From positions 1 to 64,000 of the forward strand of contig JAHHHV010000090.1 in assembly GCA_019359155.1 (NCBI GenBank): a stretch of 64,000 nt of DNA, read 5' to 3'. Shown here one piece after another: positions 60,005 to 64,000 of this stretch. The DNA is from Pegethrix bostrychoides GSE-TBD4-15B (GTDB lineage: Bacteria; Cyanobacteriota; Cyanobacteriia; Elainellales; Elainellaceae). A program made the translations under genes and the position numbers. The first letter of the stretch is position 1. Each line of letters starts with the position of its first letter. Under the pieces are notes generated by a model. The model saw only the letters and a program-made list of their open reading frames with translations, did no database searches and was not told the DNA's origin.

Positions 60005-60625
60005 GAATTGCCTCAGCACCGTCATCATGGCTACCAATCTACCCCTACCTTTGAGCGGTTATGCAAATCCTCTGGCCTACAGCGAGCTAGTGGCGTTCCC
60101 ACCGACCAGCTCGAACTCACTCGCCAGCAGGAACTCGCTGGACTGCAAGCCATCGCAGACGATCCGGGTTCGCTGGCGGCTCAGCTCTTTCAGCAGACGG
60201 TCTACCCCAACGGCCACCCCTACCAGCAGTTCCCGACCGAAGCCTCGCTGAAAGCCATCACGCAGGCTGACGTGATCAAGTTCTACCGCAGCCACGACCA
60301 GCCCAAATCGACGGTGATTTCACTGGTCGGGCACTTTGAGCCTGCCGCTGCTGAAGCGCTGCTGAAACGGGAGCTAGGCCAATGGCAACCGAACGCTAGC
60401 GCCGCCAGCCTGCAATTTCCGAAAGTGACGCCCCAGCCCGATCGCCTCAGTCGGTCGCTTCCGGCAAGGCGCAGTCCGTCACCTAGCTCGGCTATTGTGA
60501 GAGACCCGGCAGTTTCCGCAGCAGATTGAGGTCATTACGCCTGAGCAGGTGCAGCAAGCCGTGCAGGACTTGATTCGTCTAGAGGATCTGATCATCGTTA
60601 CGGTTGCCCCCGGATTCGAGCGGCC
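60005..60625 (+). pseudogene. M16 peptidase relic, several lesions
   Basis: Residues read PTDQLELTRQQELAGLQAIADDPGSLAAQLFQQTVYPNGHPYQQFPTEASLKAITQADVIKFYRSHDQPKSTVISLVGHFEPAAAEALLKRELGQW, a piece of M16 (insulinase) protease-type proteins. The reading frame is then lost. In other frames follow QQIEVITPEQVQQAVQDLIRLEDLIIVTVAP, the normal end region. The N-terminal HxxEH zinc motif domain is missing. Several indels make it a pseudogene. Confidence 0.75.
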
Positions 60626-60729
60626 AATCTCGCAAAGATTTGGCAAAATAGTATATAAGTACTATTCTGTTGGGATGCAATTTAATCTATCCTCCCCCAA
60701 AGCCCAGATTAATTGGTTTAATCAGTGGA

Positions 60730-61128
60730 CTAATCAGCGGGCAGCAGCGCCACGATTTGGTTCACAAACTGCTGATGATCGACGACCGGCTTGGAGATAT
60801 AGTCATCGGCTCCGCTCTGCTGCAAGAAGTTCTCGCGGTCGCCTTCCATCGCGTGGGCGGTCACCAGAATGATGGGCAGGTTGGCCGTCTGGGGATCGGC
60901 CTTCAAGATCTGAGTGATTTTGATGCCGTCTACAGGCTTGCCCTGATACATGCTGTGCGACAGCGAGACATCCATCAAAATGATGTCGGCCTCTCTGGCG
61001 TAGGCAATTTTCATCACCTCGTCAACATTTTCGGTATGTTTAACCTCTAGCCCCCCTCGCTTAGTCAAGATTTTGGAGAACACCCGCGCGTTAATCAAAT
61101 CATCTTCAACGATTAAAACCGTTTTCAT
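60730..61128 (-). CDS. Stand-alone response regulator (REC domain)
   Basis: The 132-residue protein is a single receiver domain: MKTVLIVEDDLINARVFSKIL (acidic pair), ADIILMDVSLS (phospho-Asp), ILVTAHAM (Thr switch) and DDYISKPV (Lys). The loop after the phospho-Asp is a few residues longer than usual. Similar to DivK/CheY-like regulators; cognate kinase not nearby. No output domain, so it acts through protein contacts. Confidence 0.92.
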   Translation of the reverse strand: MKTVLIVEDDLINARVFSKILTKRGGLEVKHTENVDEVMKIAYAREADIILMDVSLSHSMYQGKPVDGIKITQILKADPQTANLPIILVTAHAMEGDRENFLQQSGADDYISKPVVDHQQFVNQIVALLPAD

Positions 61129-61434
61129 AGCTACTTAACCTATCTGCCTCGTCTTAGGATAGACACTGTTCATGTCTAGTTGGTTTATATCTTATTGTCT
61201 CTATCATGCTTTGCGATTAGATGATTTTGCGAGCCTATCAGGAAAATATCTGAAAAATGCAGGAAACCCACCTTAGTGGCAGCGACAACCCAGATTTTTA
61301 GAATAAAACTTGAATAGAGAAGCGGCTGGCACGATTGCGCTAGGATATTCAACGCTTGATCGCCGCCCGATTTTTAGCTTCAATCTACACCCCCAACCCG
61401 CTTTGCTTCGACTCAATCAAAAGGAACCGAACTC
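61129..61434. promoter_or_regulatory. Divergent region upstream of the response regulator and gyrase A genes
   Basis: About 300 bases between divergent genes; both promoters must lie here. AAGGAACCGAACTC stands before the gyrase ATG, with AAGGA as the likely Shine-Dalgarno sequence. No hairpin or repeat seen. Confidence 0.45.
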
Positions 61435-63930
61435 ATGGCTGAACAACTGAGCATCCTCTCGGTGGGGCAGGTGATTCCCACCGCGCTGCATACCGAAGTG
61501 CAGCAGTCCTACCTGGAATATGCCATGAGCGTGATTGTTGGGCGAGCGCTACCCGACGTGCGCGACGGCCTCAAACCCGTGCATCGCCGCATTCTCTACG
61601 CCATGCATGAGCTGGGCCTCACGCCCGACCGCCCCTATCGCAAATGCGCCCGCGTCGTCGGGGACGTGCTGGGCAAATATCACCCGCATGGCGATCAGTC
61701 AGTCTATGATGCGCTGGTGCGGATGGTACAGGATTTTTCGAGCCGCTATCCGCTGCTGCAAGGCCACGGCAACTTCGGCTCAGTAGACGACGACCCGCCT
61801 GCGGCCATGCGCTACACTGAAACCCGCCTCGCACCCATCGGCAACGAAGGGTTGCTGAGCGAAATTGGCGAGGCCACAGTAGACTTCATCGGCAACTTTG
61901 ACAACTCGCAGCAGGAGCCGATGGTGCTGCCTGCTCAGCTGCCCTACCTGCTGCTGAACGGCTGCTCTGGGATTGCGGTCGGCATGGCCACCAATATTCC
62001 GCCCCACAACGCGGGCGAAGTCATTGACGGCCTGATTGCCCTGATCGACCGCCCCGATCTGTCGGATGATGAGCTGATCAAGCTGATTCCGGCTCCCGAT
62101 TTTCCAACCGGCGGCGAAATAATCAGCAGCTCCGGCATTCGGGATGCCTACAGCACCGGGCGCGGCAGCATTGCAGTCAGGGGAGTCACCCGCCTCGAAG
62201 AAATCGACTTAGGGCGAGGTCGCCAGCGCCGCACAGCGATCATTGTGACAGAGCTGCCGTTTCAGGTGAATAAGGCAAGCTGGATTGAAAAAATCGCCGA
62301 GCTGGTCAACCTGGGCAAAATCGAAGGCATTGCCGATATCCGCGATGAGAGCGACCGGGACGGAATGCGCGTCGTGATTGAGCTACGCCGTGACACTCAG
62401 CCGGATCGAGTCCTGGAGCGGCTCTACAAGCTCACCCCCTTACAGACCAACTTTGGGGCGATCATGCTGGCGATTTCGGACGGCCAGCCCCGCCAGATGC
62501 CGCTGCGCGAGATTTTGCAGCAGTTTTTGGCCTTCCGCGAAGCAACGCTGACTCGGCAGTATCGCCACGAGCTAGAAAAAACCGAAGCCCGCGCGCATGT
62601 GCTGGAAGGGCTGCTGCTGGCGCTGGATGAGCTAGATGCGATGATTGCGATTCTGCGACGCTCCCCCGATGGCGCTACGGCACGACTAGCGCTGCAAGAT
62701 GAGTTTAGCTTCAGCGAGCGCCAAGCCAGCGCCATTTTGTCGATGCCGCTGAGCCGTCTGACGGGTTTGGAGCGCCAGAAGCTGCAAGAGGAATTTGCCG
62801 AACTCACCGCCCGGATGGCTGAGCTGCACCGGCTGCTGGATAACCGCAAAGAGCTGCTCAAATCGCTGAAAAAAGATCTGCGCAGCCTCAAAAAGAAGTT
62901 TGCCGATCCGCGCCGCACCCGACTGCTGAGTCAGGAAGAACGCGCTGAAGAAACCGCCAAGCTAGCCGAAATTATTGAGGAAGAGGCAATTGGCCAGGAG
63001 CTGGTGCTGGAGTTCACGCATAAGGGCTACGTGCGGCGCTACACGCCCAAAGCCTTTCAAAAGCGGCAGCAGGCTGAGCCGGAGGAGGCGCTAGAGGATT
63101 TTGCAATTCAGGTGGAGGAGGCCACCACCGGGCAGGAGCTACTGCTGCTCACCCGCAGCGGCAAGGCGTTTACAACTAGCATCAGCGAAATTCCGGTGAC
63201 GGTGCGCCAGATGAAAGGCACGCCGCTGATTAGTTTGCTGCCGCTGGCCATGCAGGCGGACGAGACGGTGATGGCGCAGTTTGTGCTAGGTGAAGACACA
63301 CCTGACCTAGACCTAATCATGCTGACCCAGCAAGGTCGGCTCAAGCGCCTGCCCCTGAGCGAATTCCAAAACCTGAGTGGACGCGGCCTCACCGCTCTGA
63401 AGCTGAAAGACGACGACCTGCTGCGGTTTGCCGCTCTCGCTGTACCCGACGAGCAGCTCGTGATTGCCACCTCAACCGGACGGATTCTGAAATTTGCAGT
63501 CAACGACGAAAAGCTGCCGGTGATGGGACGCGCCGCGCAGGGTCAGCAGGTGCTGCGGGTGGGTCGCCAAGAAAGCATTGTCAGCTGTCTGGTGCTCAAC
63601 CCCACAGATGAGCTGTTTTTGCTAACGGCCCAGGGCTATGCCAAGCGGATGCAGCTGCGGCTGCTGCGGGCGACCGGGCGCGGCGAGATGGGCACCTACG
63701 CCATGCAGTTTGCGCTCAAAACCGATCAGCTTGTGGGGGCTGCGCCTGCTCTGCCGGGGTCTGAGCTGACGGTGATGACCGATGCCGAACGGCTGCTGCG
63801 GATCGAAGTTGAGCGGGTGAAAGTGCATGGCAAAGATGGAGCGGGCGACCGAGCGGCGAAGCTGAATAAAAAAGAGAAAATCGTCGAAATTTGCAGTCTA
63901 GAGCTGCGAGAAGAGATTGCTGAAGCCTAA
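61435..63930 (+). CDS. gyrA: DNA gyrase subunit A (type IIA topoisomerase)
   Basis: The 831-residue protein cuts and passes DNA to supercoil or relax it. The breakage-reunion domain has [42 protein letters not shown] and the catalytic Tyr127 in AMRYTETRL. The C-terminal half (about 520-810) has six pinwheel blades. The canonical GyrA box QRRGGKG reads QNLSGRG near residue 645, so it may be a gyrA paralogue or ParC-like subunit. The QRDR Ser83 equivalent is Gln, which I recall as usual in cyanobacteria. The start was chosen at the ATG after AAGGA. Confidence 0.9.
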   Translation: MAEQLSILSVGQVIPTALHTEVQQSYLEYAMSVIVGRALPDVRDGLKPVHRRILYAMHELGLTPDRPYRKCARVVGDVLGKYHPHGDQSVYDALVRMVQDFSSRYPLLQGHGNFGSVDDDPPAAMRYTETRLAPIGNEGLLSEIGEATVDFIGNFDNSQQEPMVLPAQLPYLLLNGCSGIAVGMATNIPPHNAGEVIDGLIALIDRPDLSDDELIKLIPAPDFPTGGEIISSSGIRDAYSTGRGSIAVRGVTRLEEIDLGRGRQRRTAIIVTELPFQVNKASWIEKIAELVNLGKIEGIADIRDESDRDGMRVVIELRRDTQPDRVLERLYKLTPLQTNFGAIMLAISDGQPRQMPLREILQQFLAFREATLTRQYRHELEKTEARAHVLEGLLLALDELDAMIAILRRSPDGATARLALQDEFSFSERQASAILSMPLSRLTGLERQKLQEEFAELTARMAELHRLLDNRKELLKSLKKDLRSLKKKFADPRRTRLLSQEERAEETAKLAEIIEEEAIGQELVLEFTHKGYVRRYTPKAFQKRQQAEPEEALEDFAIQVEEATTGQELLLLTRSGKAFTTSISEIPVTVRQMKGTPLISLLPLAMQADETVMAQFVLGEDTPDLDLIMLTQQGRLKRLPLSEFQNLSGRGLTALKLKDDDLLRFAALAVPDEQLVIATSTGRILKFAVNDEKLPVMGRAAQGQQVLRVGRQESIVSCLVLNPTDELFLLTAQGYAKRMQLRLLRATGRGEMGTYAMQFALKTDQLVGAAPALPGSELTVMTDAERLLRIEVERVKVHGKDGAGDRAAKLNKKEKIVEICSLELREEIAEA

Positions 63931-64000
63931 GCAGATGGCTTCATACAGGCTGCGTTAGCGCTGCGCTGCGGCTGGGCATTCTAGCCGTAGGAAAGTCGTC

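Overview
The window comes from a cyanobacterium. Photosystem II genes (psbH with a divergent psbN), the carboxysome shell protein gene ccmP, cyanobacterial-type minCDE, a pilMNOQ run without a pilP-like ORF, an oxygen-dependent hemF and a DUF1823 gene all point there. Base composition is moderately GC-rich, except for one clearly AT-rich gene near 57.2-58.0 kb. No rRNA, tRNA or CRISPR array was seen. The genus cannot be fixed from this sequence.

Layout. 0-1.4 kb is a scarred edge: the 3' end of a small hypothetical gene, a truncated ORF and a frameshifted Uma2 nuclease gene. 1.4-7.3 kb carries pepA, a large lytic transglycosylase gene, a BON-like gene and a J-domain/pentapeptide fusion. 7.9-20.4 kb is one minus-strand polysaccharide cluster: a GT4, a Wzc/GumC-type co-polymerase, a HepC-like sugar transferase, a Wzx-like flippase, a Wzy-like polymerase, an acyltransferase and a duplicated GT2-GT4 cassette. 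A 210-bp MITE with terminal inverted repeats and a probable 8-bp target duplication interrupts it. 21-34 kb is housekeeping and photosynthesis: DUF1823, gnd, psbH/psbN, a STAS protein, hemF, ccmP plus a pentapeptide gene, an SLH lipoprotein, an EcsC-like protein and asnS. 33.9-36.3 kb is minCDE. 36.4-37.2 kb has no ORF but holds three tandem copies of a small structured RNA with intrinsic terminators, here proposed as Yfr2-like. 37.4-42.4 kb holds a family 4 uracil-DNA glycosylase, a single-POTRA Omp85 protein, pyrF and an orphan terminator that suggests another small RNA. 42.4-47.9 kb is the type IV pilus operon pilMNOQ. 48.5-55.3 kb carries a HU gene, a CobD-like/flavoprotein pair, dcd, an LRAT-like gene and a GH116 glucosidase. 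55.4-60.6 kb is an accessory island: a VapBC-like pair, a RelBE/ParE-like pair, an MNT/HEPN pair, a broken DUF433 gene, a broken M16 peptidase gene and an AT-rich orphan gene behind an unusual inverted-repeat array. 61-64 kb carries a response regulator and a gyrase A-type subunit.

How the genes work together. The polysaccharide genes make a nearly complete Wzx/Wzy-type export route. pilMNOQ forms the pilus alignment complex and secretin. MinCDE positions the division site. The strongest candidates for new biology are the three-copy small RNA array, whose terminator stems show covariation, the inverted-repeat motif array before the AT-rich orphan gene, and short 10-15 bp tandem repeats spread through intergenic DNA and low-constraint coding tails over much of the window.
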